This document shows positions 52,719 through 60,619 of a stretch of DNA of 64,000 nt, piece by piece. The stretch is from assembly GCA_015057705.1 (NCBI GenBank), contig SVDU01000003.1, positions 62,001 through 126,000 on the forward strand. Direction: 5' to 3'. A model generated the notes under the pieces. The model was given only the letters and a program-made list of their open reading frames with translations. It had not been told where the DNA came from and did not search any database. Made by a program: the position numbers and the translations under genes. This DNA comes from Paenibacillaceae bacterium (GTDB lineage Bacteria; Bacillota; Clostridia; Lachnospirales; Lachnospiraceae). How positions within the stretch are numbered: position 1 is the first letter of the stretch; each line of letters starts with the position of its first letter.

Positions 52719-52738
52719 CGAGGATAAGAGGTGATATG

Positions 52739-53404
52739 ATGCATGATACCGTAGTAATAAAAAGCAACAAAGCAGGTATGACTGTTATCCTGGATCCGGA
52801 CATCCCCTTCCCTCAGCTTCTTTCTGACATTGGGAAGAAATTCGGAGATCATGCCAAATTCTGGGGATCCGCACAAATGACTCTGACAATTGAAGGCAGA
52901 GAGGTTACTCCTGCGGAAGAATTCTCTATCATAAACCAGATTACGGAAAACTCCAATGTGGAGATAATTTGTCTGGTGGATACAGATGCAAACCGCATGA
53001 AGCGATGTGAAAAAGCACTGAACGAGAAGCTGATGGAACTATCCTGCCAGACGGGACAGTTTTTCAAAGGCAATTTACAAAATGGAGAGACTTTGGAATC
53101 GGAAGCGAGCATTGTAATCATCGGGGATGTATTAAAGGGTGCAAAAGTCCTGGCAAAGGGCAATGTAATTGTTCTGGGCAAACTGTCCGGCACCGTTTGC
53201 GCAGGTGTGGCAGGGAATAAAGGCGCACTGATTACAGCCCTGGAAATGGCACCTGCCCAGCTTCGGATTGCAGACTGTACTTCAGGACTGGACGGCAGAA
53301 GCCGCCGTCTAGGGCGGGGACCAATGAAGGCATATCTGGAGAACAATAAAGTCCTTATAAAACCAATGAAAAAAAGTGTGGAAATATTCCGAAAATTAAG
53401 GTAA
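52739..53404 (+). CDS. minC: Septum site-determining protein MinC
   Basis: A 221-residue FtsZ inhibitor. The N-terminal domain includes GDHAKFWGSAQMTLTIEGRE, and the C-terminal beta-helix is built of short turns (VIIGDVLKGAKVLAKGNVIV, then LGKLSGTVCAGVAGN). AAGAGGTGAT lies 3-4 nt before ATG 52739; an ATG at 52736 is too close to it. It starts the minCDE set, which blocks division near the poles. Confidence 0.95.
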   Translation: MHDTVVIKSNKAGMTVILDPDIPFPQLLSDIGKKFGDHAKFWGSAQMTLTIEGREVTPAEEFSIINQITENSNVEIICLVDTDANRMKRCEKALNEKLMELSCQTGQFFKGNLQNGETLESEASIVIIGDVLKGAKVLAKGNVIVLGKLSGTVCAGVAGNKGALITALEMAPAQLRIADCTSGLDGRSRRLGRGPMKAYLENNKVLIKPMKKSVEIFRKLR

Positions 53405-53439
53405 AATAGAATGAGGTATAAAAAACAGGAGGATATGGT

Positions 53440-54231
53440 ATGAGCGAGATCATCGTAATCACTTCTGGAAAAGGCGGGGTAGGCAAGACGACAACTTCTG
53501 CCAATGTTGGTACCGGACTGGCGATTCTGGGTAAGAAGGTAGTCCTGATAGATACAGATATCGGACTTCGGAACTTAGACGTGGTTATGGGTCTGGAAAA
53601 CCGCATTGTCTACAATCTTGTAGATGTGGTAGAGGGAAACTGCCGTATGAAGCAGGCCCTGATTAAAGACAAAAGATACCCGAATTTATTTTTACTTCCA
53701 TCAGCCCAGACGCGGGACAAGACTGCGGTTACACCCGGGCAGATGGTAAAACTGGTGGATGATTTAAGAGATGATTTTGATTACATTCTGTTAGATTGTC
53801 CGGCGGGAATTGAACAGGGCTTTCAGAACGCAATTGCAGGTGCTGACAGAGCCATTGTTGTAACAACTCCGGAGGTGTCCGCAATCCGGGACGCAGACCG
53901 GATTATTGGTCTTTTGGAAGCTGCCGACATGGGCAGCATAGAACTGATTGTGAACAGGATCCGGGCTGATATGGTAAAAAGAGGAGATATGATGTCTCTT
54001 GATGACGTCATGGACATTCTGGCCATTGATATTATTGGTGCTGTTCCGGATGATGAGGATATTGTCATTTCCAGCAATCAGGGAGAGCCTCTTGTAGGTA
54101 TGGGGACTCCAGCCGGACAGGCCTATATGGACGTATGCAGGAGAATTATCGGTGAGAATATCCCGATCCAGAATCCGGCAGTACGGGAAGGTCTTTTCTT
54201 TCGACTCTCGCATCTCTTAAAGAGAGCATAG
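53440..54231 (+). CDS. minD: Septum site-determining ATPase MinD
   Basis: A 263-residue deviant Walker-A ATPase with GKGGVGKTT (residues 10-18), DTDIGLRNLDVVMGLENR and the C-terminal amphipathic helix FFRLSHLLKRA that binds the membrane. It recruits MinC and responds to MinE. CAGGAGG precedes the ATG; minE starts 11 nt after its stop. Confidence 0.98.
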   Translation: MSEIIVITSGKGGVGKTTTSANVGTGLAILGKKVVLIDTDIGLRNLDVVMGLENRIVYNLVDVVEGNCRMKQALIKDKRYPNLFLLPSAQTRDKTAVTPGQMVKLVDDLRDDFDYILLDCPAGIEQGFQNAIAGADRAIVVTTPEVSAIRDADRIIGLLEAADMGSIELIVNRIRADMVKRGDMMSLDDVMDILAIDIIGAVPDDEDIVISSNQGEPLVGMGTPAGQAYMDVCRRIIGENIPIQNPAVREGLFFRLSHLLKRA

Positions 54232-54242
54232 GAGGGTCTGAT

Positions 54243-54521
54243 ATGAACCTGTTTCCTGTATTCCGTAAGAAGAATTCAGGAGAAATTGCAAGAAATCGTC
54301 TGAAACTTTTGCTGGTTGCGGACAAGGCTGACTGTTCTCCTGAGATCATGCAGATGATAAAAGACGATATGATCCGTGTTGTTTCACGATACATGGATAT
54401 TGATTCCGACAGAATAGAGATACAGATGAAGAAATTAAAGCAGCCGGATTGTGAACGCTTTACACCGGTGCTTTATGCAAACATCCCTATTCGCGATGTA
54501 CCTGATAAGGGGATATACTGA
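54243..54521 (+). CDS. minE: Cell division topological specificity factor MinE
   Basis: A 92-residue protein with the anti-MinCD helix region (IARNRLKLLLVADKADCSPE) and a C-terminal dimerisation domain (IQMKKLKQPDCERFTPVLYA). Presence of MinE rather than DivIVA alone suggests an oscillating Min system, as in several Clostridia. GGAGGGTC lies ahead of the ATG. Confidence 0.95.
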   Translation: MNLFPVFRKKNSGEIARNRLKLLLVADKADCSPEIMQMIKDDMIRVVSRYMDIDSDRIEIQMKKLKQPDCERFTPVLYANIPIRDVPDKGIY

Positions 54522-54523
54522 CT

Positions 54524-55648
54524 ATGTTTTCTGACTACAATTTTAAATATTATAATTACCGGTTAGTTTTGTACATGCTGTCGCTGGCAGTGATTGGAAT
54601 TTTAGTGGTGGCAAGTGCCTCCAACCAGGATTCTGGTATTGTAACAAAACAGATTATCGGCGTAATGGTGGGATTTGCACTGGCAATCGGTCTTTCCATC
54701 ATAGACTATCGTAAAATCGTAAAGCTTTATGTTCTGGTTTATGGACTTTGTATCCTGTTACTGGGAGCAGTTCTTGTCATGGGACATACGGCAGGAGGTG
54801 CCACCAGATGGATCTACATTCCTGGATTAGGTCGGATTCAGCCTTCTGAATTTGTAAAAATCGGGCTTATCGTATTCTTTTCCTGGTATTGGAATAAATA
54901 CCAGGAAAAGATGAATACGCCTGTTATGGTGGGACTGGCTGCTTTGCTGGCGGCGTTCCCCATAAGTCTTATCTTTGCAGAACCCAATTTATCTACCAGT
55001 CTGGTTGTTACAGTCATCATACTGTGTATGGTGTTTTCAGCCGGTATCAGTTACCGGTGGATTGGTGGCGTTCTGGCTATTGCAATACCGGCAGGTATGC
55101 TGTTTATCTATCTGCTGACTAAGGGCTTAATTCCGTTCATACATGATTATCAGGCGCGGCGTATTCTTGCGTGGATTTATCCTCATGCGGAACAGTATGC
55201 GGAAAACTTATACCAGCAAAAGAATTCAATTATGGCAATCAGTTCCGGACAGCTTCAGGGAAAGGGACTTTTTAATACAACCATTGCTTCTGTGAAAGAC
55301 GGAAACTTTTTATCAGCCGGTGAAACGGATTTTATCTTCGCCATTATCGGTGAAGAGATGGGATTTCGAGGCAGTGTGATTGTCATTGCTCTTATTGGAC
55401 TGGTTGTATTTGAATGTCTTTATACTGCATCCAAAGCAAAAGACATGTCCGGCAGACTGATTTGCACCGGTATGGCAGCCCTGATCGGGTTCCAGGCTTT
55501 TTCTAACATCGCGGTGGCGACACAGATCTTTCCTAATACAGGTCTGCCGCTTCCCTTTGTCAGTTCGGGAGTGAGCTCCCTAACCAGTATTTTTATGGGA
55601 ATGGGCCTGGTGCTGAATGTTGGACTGCAACGCAAAATCGGTAATTAA
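54524..55648 (+). CDS. rodA: SEDS peptidoglycan glycosyltransferase RodA (FtsW/RodA family)
   Basis: A 374-residue polytopic SEDS protein that polymerises glycan strands from lipid II together with the class B PBP. Signature segments are [35 protein letters not shown] and [14 protein letters not shown]. About ten membrane helices can be drawn. Assignment as RodA rather than FtsW or SpoVE rests on its place after mreCD, PBP2 and minCDE. It starts 2 nt after minE. Confidence 0.9.
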   Translation: MFSDYNFKYYNYRLVLYMLSLAVIGILVVASASNQDSGIVTKQIIGVMVGFALAIGLSIIDYRKIVKLYVLVYGLCILLLGAVLVMGHTAGGATRWIYIPGLGRIQPSEFVKIGLIVFFSWYWNKYQEKMNTPVMVGLAALLAAFPISLIFAEPNLSTSLVVTVIILCMVFSAGISYRWIGGVLAIAIPAGMLFIYLLTKGLIPFIHDYQARRILAWIYPHAEQYAENLYQQKNSIMAISSGQLQGKGLFNTTIASVKDGNFLSAGETDFIFAIIGEEMGFRGSVIVIALIGLVVFECLYTASKAKDMSGRLICTGMAALIGFQAFSNIAVATQIFPNTGLPLPFVSSGVSSLTSIFMGMGLVLNVGLQRKIGN

Positions 55649-55664
55649 AAGGAGGTATATCGTT

Positions 55665-56060
55665 ATGAATATAGGATTAGTTGCCCATGATTCAAAGAAA
55701 AAACTAATGCAGAATTTCTGCATTGCGTACAGAGGAATTTTAAGTAAGCATATGTTATATGCAACAGGAACAACAGGACGTTTGATTGAGGAAGTCACAA
55801 ACTTAAATGTTCATAAATATCTGGCAGGTCATCTGGGTGGAGAACAGCAGTTGGGATCTCAGATCGAGCACAATGAGATTGACCTTGTAATCTTCCTGCG
55901 AGATCCTCTGACACAGAAATCACATGAACCGGATATTGTAAATATTATGAGAACCTGTGATATGCATAATATCCCTCTTGCAACCAATCTGGCCACAGCA
56001 GAGTTATTAATTAAATCTCTGGAACGCGGCGATCTGGAATGGCGAGAAATGTATAAATAG
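55665..56060 (+). CDS. mgsA: Methylglyoxal synthase (active-site Glu for Asp)
   Basis: A 131-residue protein of the methylglyoxal synthase family, which converts dihydroxyacetone phosphate to methylglyoxal and phosphate. Family features: [21 protein letters not shown] and [18 protein letters not shown]. The catalytic loop usually reads GPxGGDQQ; here it is [11 protein letters not shown], with Glu60 at the catalytic Asp position (Asp71 in E. coli) and His56 for Pro. The second catalytic Asp, in FLRDPL, is kept. ATG 55665 is preceded by AAAGGAGG. Position after rodA is usual in clostridia. Confidence 0.88.
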   Translation: MNIGLVAHDSKKKLMQNFCIAYRGILSKHMLYATGTTGRLIEEVTNLNVHKYLAGHLGGEQQLGSQIEHNEIDLVIFLRDPLTQKSHEPDIVNIMRTCDMHNIPLATNLATAELLIKSLERGDLEWREMYK

Positions 56061-56075
56061 CAGAGGTAGATATAA

Positions 56076-57044
56076 GTGAAAAGAAAAGTTTTTGTGACAT
56101 CAGGCTGCATCATCTTAAGCGCATTAATCCTGACGGGCTGTGCTGGTCTTCATAAACTTGACAATCCTTATGAATTTTCTGAGAGGACCGCCCTTTACCA
56201 GTCCGCTTCTGTGGCTGGTAAATCGGAAACCTTTGCTCATGATCTTTGCGTGGTGTCGAAAGATACTGCTGATTCGGAAAGTTCAGTGACAGCAGAAGCT
56301 GCCGCTGTATTTGATTTATCTGATAATAATGTGATTTTTGCGAAGAATCCTTTTGAAAAATTATATCCAGCAAGCATTACCAAGACGATGACTGCACTTT
56401 TGGCAGTTAAGTACGGAAATCTGTCCGATGAGGTGACAGTGACGAAAGATGCTGTAATTAAGGAGTCGGGTGCCAGTTTATGTGGTATAAAACCAGGAGA
56501 TAAGCTGACCATGGAACAGCTTCTGTATGGTCTTATGATCCCTTCTGGTAATGATGCAGGTGTTGCCATTGCAGTTAATATGGCGGGAAGTGTTGATCAG
56601 TTTGCCCAGATGATGAATGACGAGGCAAAAAAGCTGGGAGCCACAGGGACACATTTTGTAAATCCACATGGTCTCAGTGATGAAGATCACTATACCACGG
56701 CCTACGATCTGTATCTGATTTTTAATGAAGCTTTGAAGTATCCTGAATTTCGTAAAATCATCGGTACGGCTGAATACAAAACCTCTTATCAGGGCGGTGA
56801 CGGGAAGACAGTAAACGCTATCTGGAAAGGTACCAACTGGTATATGACAGGAGAGCGTAAGACTCCTGACGGGCTTACGGTATTAGGAGGGAAGACTGGG
56901 ACCACTCTTTCGGCAGGGAGCTGTCTGATTATGGGAAGCTCTGATGCATCTAAAAAAGAGTATGTTTCAGTGGTTTTAAAAGCCAGGGATCATGCCGGAC
57001 TATATGATAACATGTCAAATATCCTGAATAAAATTGTAGAATAG
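56076..57044 (+). CDS. D-alanyl-D-alanine carboxypeptidase, lipoprotein (S11 family)
   Basis: A 322-residue serine D,D-carboxypeptidase that trims peptidoglycan stem peptides. The signal peptide ends in LILTGC (lipobox Cys22), so it is probably lipid-anchored, which is less common than the C-terminal amphipathic helix of DacA-type enzymes. Catalytic motifs are SITK (Ser100-Lys103), SGN (157-159) and KTG (273-275). It starts with GTG after GCAGAGGTAG. It lacks the C-terminal domain of larger DacA proteins. Confidence 0.92.
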   Translation: MKRKVFVTSGCIILSALILTGCAGLHKLDNPYEFSERTALYQSASVAGKSETFAHDLCVVSKDTADSESSVTAEAAAVFDLSDNNVIFAKNPFEKLYPASITKTMTALLAVKYGNLSDEVTVTKDAVIKESGASLCGIKPGDKLTMEQLLYGLMIPSGNDAGVAIAVNMAGSVDQFAQMMNDEAKKLGATGTHFVNPHGLSDEDHYTTAYDLYLIFNEALKYPEFRKIIGTAEYKTSYQGGDGKTVNAIWKGTNWYMTGERKTPDGLTVLGGKTGTTLSAGSCLIMGSSDASKKEYVSVVLKARDHAGLYDNMSNILNKIVE

Positions 57045-57047
57045 TGA

Positions 57048-57076
57048 TTGCCTTTCTTATGAATTTGTACTATAAT
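57048..57076 (+). promoter_or_regulatory. Sigma-A promoter for the small P-loop gene
   Basis: TTGCCT (57048-57053), 17-nt spacer, TATAAT (57071-57076). Confidence 0.75.
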
Positions 57077-57133
57077 TATATTAATCCGAATAGACTTTTT
57101 ATACAAATCATATAACGCAAGGAGGAGAGTGCT

Positions 57134-57553
57134 ATGGTGCAGATAATAGCAGGAAAAAAGGGTAAGGGGAAAACAAAGCATCTGTTAGACAGAGCTAATT
57201 CCGCCGTAAAAGACTCAAAAGGTTCTATTGTATATTTGGACAAAAGTTCGAAGCACATGTATGAGTTAAGCAACAAGATCCGCCTCATTAACGTCAATGA
57301 GTATCCGATTACTTCAAGCGAAGGATTTATTGGTTTTATCTGTGGTATCATATCTCAGGATCATGATTTGGAGATGATGTTTTTTGACAGCTTTTTAAAG
57401 CTGGCTTGTCTGGAAGGAGAAGACATATCAGAAACCATAGCGACTTTGGAAAAGATTGGTGAAAAGTATCATATTACCTTCGTTCTCAGCGTTTCTGTAG
57501 ATGCGGAGAACATACCGGGGAACACCAGGGCTAATGTGGTTGTTTCATTATAA
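57134..57553 (+). CDS. Small P-loop protein of unknown function
   Basis: A 139-residue protein starting MVQIIAGKKGKGKTKHLLD, with a Walker A motif GKKGKGKT (residues 7-14). A weak Walker B-like LEMMFFDSF occurs near residue 75. No other recognised domain is present and the protein is short for a complete ATPase. GGAGGAGAG precedes the ATG. It is monocistronic, with its own promoter and terminator. I do not assign a function. Confidence 0.8.
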   Translation: MVQIIAGKKGKGKTKHLLDRANSAVKDSKGSIVYLDKSSKHMYELSNKIRLINVNEYPITSSEGFIGFICGIISQDHDLEMMFFDSFLKLACLEGEDISETIATLEKIGEKYHITFVLSVSVDAENIPGNTRANVVVSL

Positions 57554-57567
57554 TCATAGATAGGAAT

Positions 57568-57598
57568 AGGGGACTGGGTGCCAGTCCCCTTTATTATT
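57568..57598 (+). terminator. Rho-independent terminator after the P-loop gene
   Basis: AGGGGACTGG (57568-57577), loop GTG, CCAGTCCCCT (57581-57590), followed by TTATTATTT. A perfect 10-bp stem. Confidence 0.9.
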
Positions 57599-57610
57599 TG
57601 CATAAAATAA

Positions 57611-57636
57611 ATGGAAGGTTGTACCACCCCTTCCAT
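57611..57636. repeat. Inverted repeat upstream of the HlyD-like gene
   Basis: ATGGAAGG (57611-57618) and CCTTCCAT (57629-57636) form a perfect 8-bp stem with a 10-nt loop and no T-run. It lies just 8 nt upstream of the -35 of the next promoter, so an operator role is possible. Confidence 0.5.
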
Positions 57637-57643
57637 ATTATGC

Positions 57644-57672
57644 TTGAATTTTTTAAATTTTCCTTTTATAAT
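57644..57672 (+). promoter_or_regulatory. Sigma-A promoter of the HlyD-like/yggS/sepF unit
   Basis: TTGAAT (57644-57649), 17-nt spacer, TATAAT (57667-57672). Confidence 0.78.
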
Positions 57673-57698
57673 AGCTAAAAGGGAAAGGAGGCGTCAGG

Positions 57699-59138
57699 TT
57701 GGCTAAACAAAAGGCAACACAGCCATCTAAGAAGGCTGTACATCCTAAAAAAAGCAAAAAGATCATCCGCTATCGGCGGCCTCTGAATATCAATGTTGGT
57801 ATGATCATTTTTGCCCTGATTTTCATCTATATGATCTTTAGTGTAATCACTTATGCAAGAAGAGATAAGGTACAGTTTTATGAAGTACAGGAAGGCAGTA
57901 TCGTTAACAGCAAGGACTATACAGGGATTATACTAAGACAGGAAGAAGTAAAGAATGCAGACCGTTCCGGCTATGTGAATTATTATGTACGGGAAGGAAA
58001 GCGGGCAGCGGCCGGGACAAGGGTTTATTCCATCGATGAAACCGGAAGCATTACTTCGTTTCTTGCAGACCATTCACAGGACAATGTAACATTGACTTCA
58101 GAAAATCTGACTGAATTAAAAAAACAGCTGACCGCATTCAGCCTTACTTATGACAATAATCAGTTTCGCTCAGTATATGATACAAAATATGCTCTGGAAT
58201 CTGAAGTAATGGAATATATGAATCTTAACGCACTGGATAATCTGGGCAGTATGATGGATGAGGCCGGGATCAGTTTTGAACAGGTGAAAGCAGATCAGGC
58301 AGGAATTGTATCCTATGGTGTGGATTCGTTTGAAGGTTTGCAGCCATCGGGTATATCCGAGACCTCATTTGACCGCAGCAACTATGCAAAAAACAAGACT
58401 CAATCAGGAAAGCTGATTGAAAAAGGAGCGCCAGTCTATAAAACTATCACCTCTGATCAATGGTCAGTGGTATTTCCCATGTCAGAGGATGATATAAAAG
58501 CATATGGGGATAAAAAGAATCTCACCGTGGGATTTTCAGGTCGTGATTTAAAGGCAACTGGAAGCTTTTCTGTCATTACGGGGACCGATGGAAAAAGCTT
58601 TGGCAAGATTGATTTAGACAAATATATGGTACAGTTTGTTTCCGACCGATACTTGAATTTTGAAATTGTTTCAGACCGGGTAGACGGGCTTAAAATTCCT
58701 GTGACAGCTGTAACAAAGAAGGACTTTTACCTTGTTCCCATGGACTATATGACACAGGGCGGTGATAGCTCTGATACTGGTTTTAACAAGGAAGTCTATT
58801 CGGACTCAGGGACCTCCGTGGTATTTGTTCCCACGGAAATTTATTATTCTGAGGGGAATAATTATTACATAGAGATGGATCAGGCTGACGGCTTTAAAGC
58901 TGGCGATTACATTGTAAAGCCTAACTCCACAGAGCGTTATCAGATCGGAGCAAGCAATTCCCTTCAGGGAGTTTATAACATAAACAAGGGTTATGCCGTG
59001 TTTAAGCAGATTGATGTTTTGGTTTCCAATGATGAATACTATACTGTGAAGAAGAATATGACCTATGGACTTGCTGTATATGACCATATTGTCCTCAATG
59101 CACAATCTGTCAATGAGGGAGAATTAATATATCAATAA
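57699..59138 (+). CDS. HlyD-like membrane-anchored protein
   Basis: A 479-residue protein with a basic N-terminal tail (about residues 1-30), one membrane helix (about 33-51, VGMIIFALIFIYMIFSVIT) and a large extracellular region with lipoyl/HlyD-like beta motifs (GSIVNSKDYTGIILRQEE and SGYVNYYVREGKRAAAGTRV, as short segments). It resembles HlyD-family adaptors, but no partner transporter gene is nearby. It starts with TTG 57699, 7 nt after GGAGG. Its position ahead of yggS and sepF suggests a link to division or envelope, which is inference. Confidence 0.75.
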   Translation: MAKQKATQPSKKAVHPKKSKKIIRYRRPLNINVGMIIFALIFIYMIFSVITYARRDKVQFYEVQEGSIVNSKDYTGIILRQEEVKNADRSGYVNYYVREGKRAAAGTRVYSIDETGSITSFLADHSQDNVTLTSENLTELKKQLTAFSLTYDNNQFRSVYDTKYALESEVMEYMNLNALDNLGSMMDEAGISFEQVKADQAGIVSYGVDSFEGLQPSGISETSFDRSNYAKNKTQSGKLIEKGAPVYKTITSDQWSVVFPMSEDDIKAYGDKKNLTVGFSGRDLKATGSFSVITGTDGKSFGKIDLDKYMVQFVSDRYLNFEIVSDRVDGLKIPVTAVTKKDFYLVPMDYMTQGGDSSDTGFNKEVYSDSGTSVVFVPTEIYYSEGNNYYIEMDQADGFKAGDYIVKPNSTERYQIGASNSLQGVYNINKGYAVFKQIDVLVSNDEYYTVKKNMTYGLAVYDHIVLNAQSVNEGELIYQ

Positions 59139-59150
59139 GAGGTGATAAAC

Positions 59151-59855
59151 TTGGTGAAAGAAAATCTTTTAATTGTGGAAAACAGGATAGAAGAAGCCTG
59201 TAAAAGATGTGGGAGGGACCGTAGTGAGGTTACTTTAATAGCGGTTAGCAAGACAAAACCTGCTGATATGATTCGTGAGGCTTACCAATCGGGAATCCGG
59301 GATTTTGGAGAGAATAAAGTTCAGGAAATCTGTGATAAATATGAGCTGCTTCCCGATGATATACGCTGGCATATGATTGGTCATCTGCAGCGCAATAAGG
59401 TGAAACAGGTAATTGATAAAGCTGTGCTGATACACAGTGTTGATTCCGTCAGACTTGCAGAACAGATCGAGGAAGAAGCTGCAAAGAAAGAGATCTGTGT
59501 GGATATCCTTTTAGAAGTAAACGTTGCAGACGAAGAATCCAAGTTTGGCTTTCGTTTGGAGGAGACAGAACAGGCAATCCGTGATATTTCTGTTTTTCCC
59601 CATATAAGTATAAAAGGACTCATGACTATTGCACCTTTTGTAGAAAATTCTGAGCAAAATCGTCCTGTTTTTAAAGAATTAAATCAATTTTATGTTGACA
59701 TGCAAAGGAAAAACATTGATAATGTTAATATGAATATGCTCTCAATGGGTATGACCGGAGACTATGAAATTGCCATAGAGGAAGGAGCTACTCTGGTAAG
59801 AGTCGGTACCGGAATTTTTGGTACAAGATATAAGATTGGAGAGAATGAAGTATGA
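59151..59855 (+). CDS. Pyridoxal phosphate homeostasis protein YggS
   Basis: A 234-residue PLP-binding protein of the YggS/YlmE/PROSC family that buffers PLP levels. The cofactor lysine is in VTLIAVSKTKPADMI (about residue 35), with FGENKVQE and MSMGMTGDYEIAIEEG as further signatures. A GAGGTGAT 4 nt before TTG 59151 supports that start (GTG 59154 is also possible); a GTG at 59142 lies inside the ribosome binding site. It overlaps sepF by 4 nt, the usual pairing in Firmicutes. Confidence 0.94.
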   Translation: MVKENLLIVENRIEEACKRCGRDRSEVTLIAVSKTKPADMIREAYQSGIRDFGENKVQEICDKYELLPDDIRWHMIGHLQRNKVKQVIDKAVLIHSVDSVRLAEQIEEEAAKKEICVDILLEVNVADEESKFGFRLEETEQAIRDISVFPHISIKGLMTIAPFVENSEQNRPVFKELNQFYVDMQRKNIDNVNMNMLSMGMTGDYEIAIEEGATLVRVGTGIFGTRYKIGENEV

Positions 59856-60370
59856 GCATTTTAGGCAAATTGATGGATAGCATGCGCTTGAATGATACAG
59901 ATGATGAAGATGATTACTATTTAGATGACGACTATGAAGATGATAGCGATAAACATGCGAAGAAACCCCTCTTTTCCAAAAAGACAGAAGATGAGTACTA
60001 CGAGGAAGAGGAGTATGAACAAAAGCCACGTTTCTTATCACGCTCTCCTAAGGTAGTTCCCATGAAGCAGTCTCGTACAATGGAAGTTTCCATGGTTAAG
60101 CCTACCTCCATTGAGGATGCCAAAGAAATTTGTGACCACATGCTTGCCGGTAAGGCAGTTGTACTGAATATGGAAGGTATTCATACTGAGGTAGCTCAGA
60201 GAATCATAGATTTTACATCCGGTGCTACTTATTCCATGAATGGTAATTTACAGAAAATATCCAATTATATTTTTATAGCAACTCCGGAATCAGTAGAGCT
60301 TTCCGGTGATTTTCAGGATTTATTAAACAGCGGAAGTCTGGATATGGGCGGTATGAATTTACGCCTTTAG
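59852..60370 (+). CDS. sepF: Cell division protein SepF
   Basis: A 172-residue Z-ring component that bundles FtsZ and tethers it to the membrane. It starts with a membrane-binding amphipathic helix (MSILGKLMDSMRLND), then a very acidic, Tyr-rich linker (about residues 15-70), then the globular SepF domain (TSIEDAKEICDHMLAGKAVV and FTSGATYSMNGNLQKIS). The gene overlaps yggS by 4 nt. A repeat island follows. Confidence 0.95.
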   Translation: MSILGKLMDSMRLNDTDDEDDYYLDDDYEDDSDKHAKKPLFSKKTEDEYYEEEEYEQKPRFLSRSPKVVPMKQSRTMEVSMVKPTSIEDAKEICDHMLAGKAVVLNMEGIHTEVAQRIIDFTSGATYSMNGNLQKISNYIFIATPESVELSGDFQDLLNSGSLDMGGMNLRL

Positions 60371-60410
60371 CAGATTTTTACAAAGAAATATTAGTTTCTC
60401 TTAATGGGAC

Positions 60411-60470
60411 AAGCAGGCATTTTTCCATATCAGCATCATCTTATTGCTGACAATGGAAAATTGTTTGCTT
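60411..60470. repeat. 60-bp imperfect inverted repeat after sepF
   Basis: The arm 60411-60435 (AAGCAGGCA-T-TTTTCCAT-AT-CAGCA) pairs with 60445-60470 (TGCTG-ACA-ATGGAAAA-T-TGTTTGCTT), giving about 22 pairs including two G-U, interrupted by a T-T mismatch and a small internal loop, with a 9-nt loop. It may serve as the sepF terminator or be part of a small mobile repeat. Confidence 0.7.
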
Positions 60471-60475
60471 TCTTC

Positions 60476-60586
60476 CTTATTATCGTCCATGCCCTTTGGA
60501 CATAAAGGGGTGCCCGGAGGGTGTTTCTTATTATCGTCCATGCCCTTTGGACATAAAGGGGTGCCCGGAGGGTGTTCTTTATTATC
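60476..60586. repeat. 51-bp direct tandem repeat (2.2 copies)
   Basis: Copy 1 (60476-60526) and copy 2 (60527-60577) are identical at 50 of 51 positions, and a third copy is begun at 60578-60586. Each unit contains CCCTTT-GGACAT-AAAGGG, a 6-bp palindrome. The period is a multiple of three, so both strands stay open and read repeating peptides such as SSMPFGHKGVPGG (+) or HPPGTPLCPKGMDDNK (-). I do not call a gene: these frames run into sepF-aroB spacer with no good ribosome binding site. Confidence 0.9.
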
Positions 60587-60619
60587 TATAGTGAAAAGAT
60601 GCAATGGAGGAAAAGCAGC

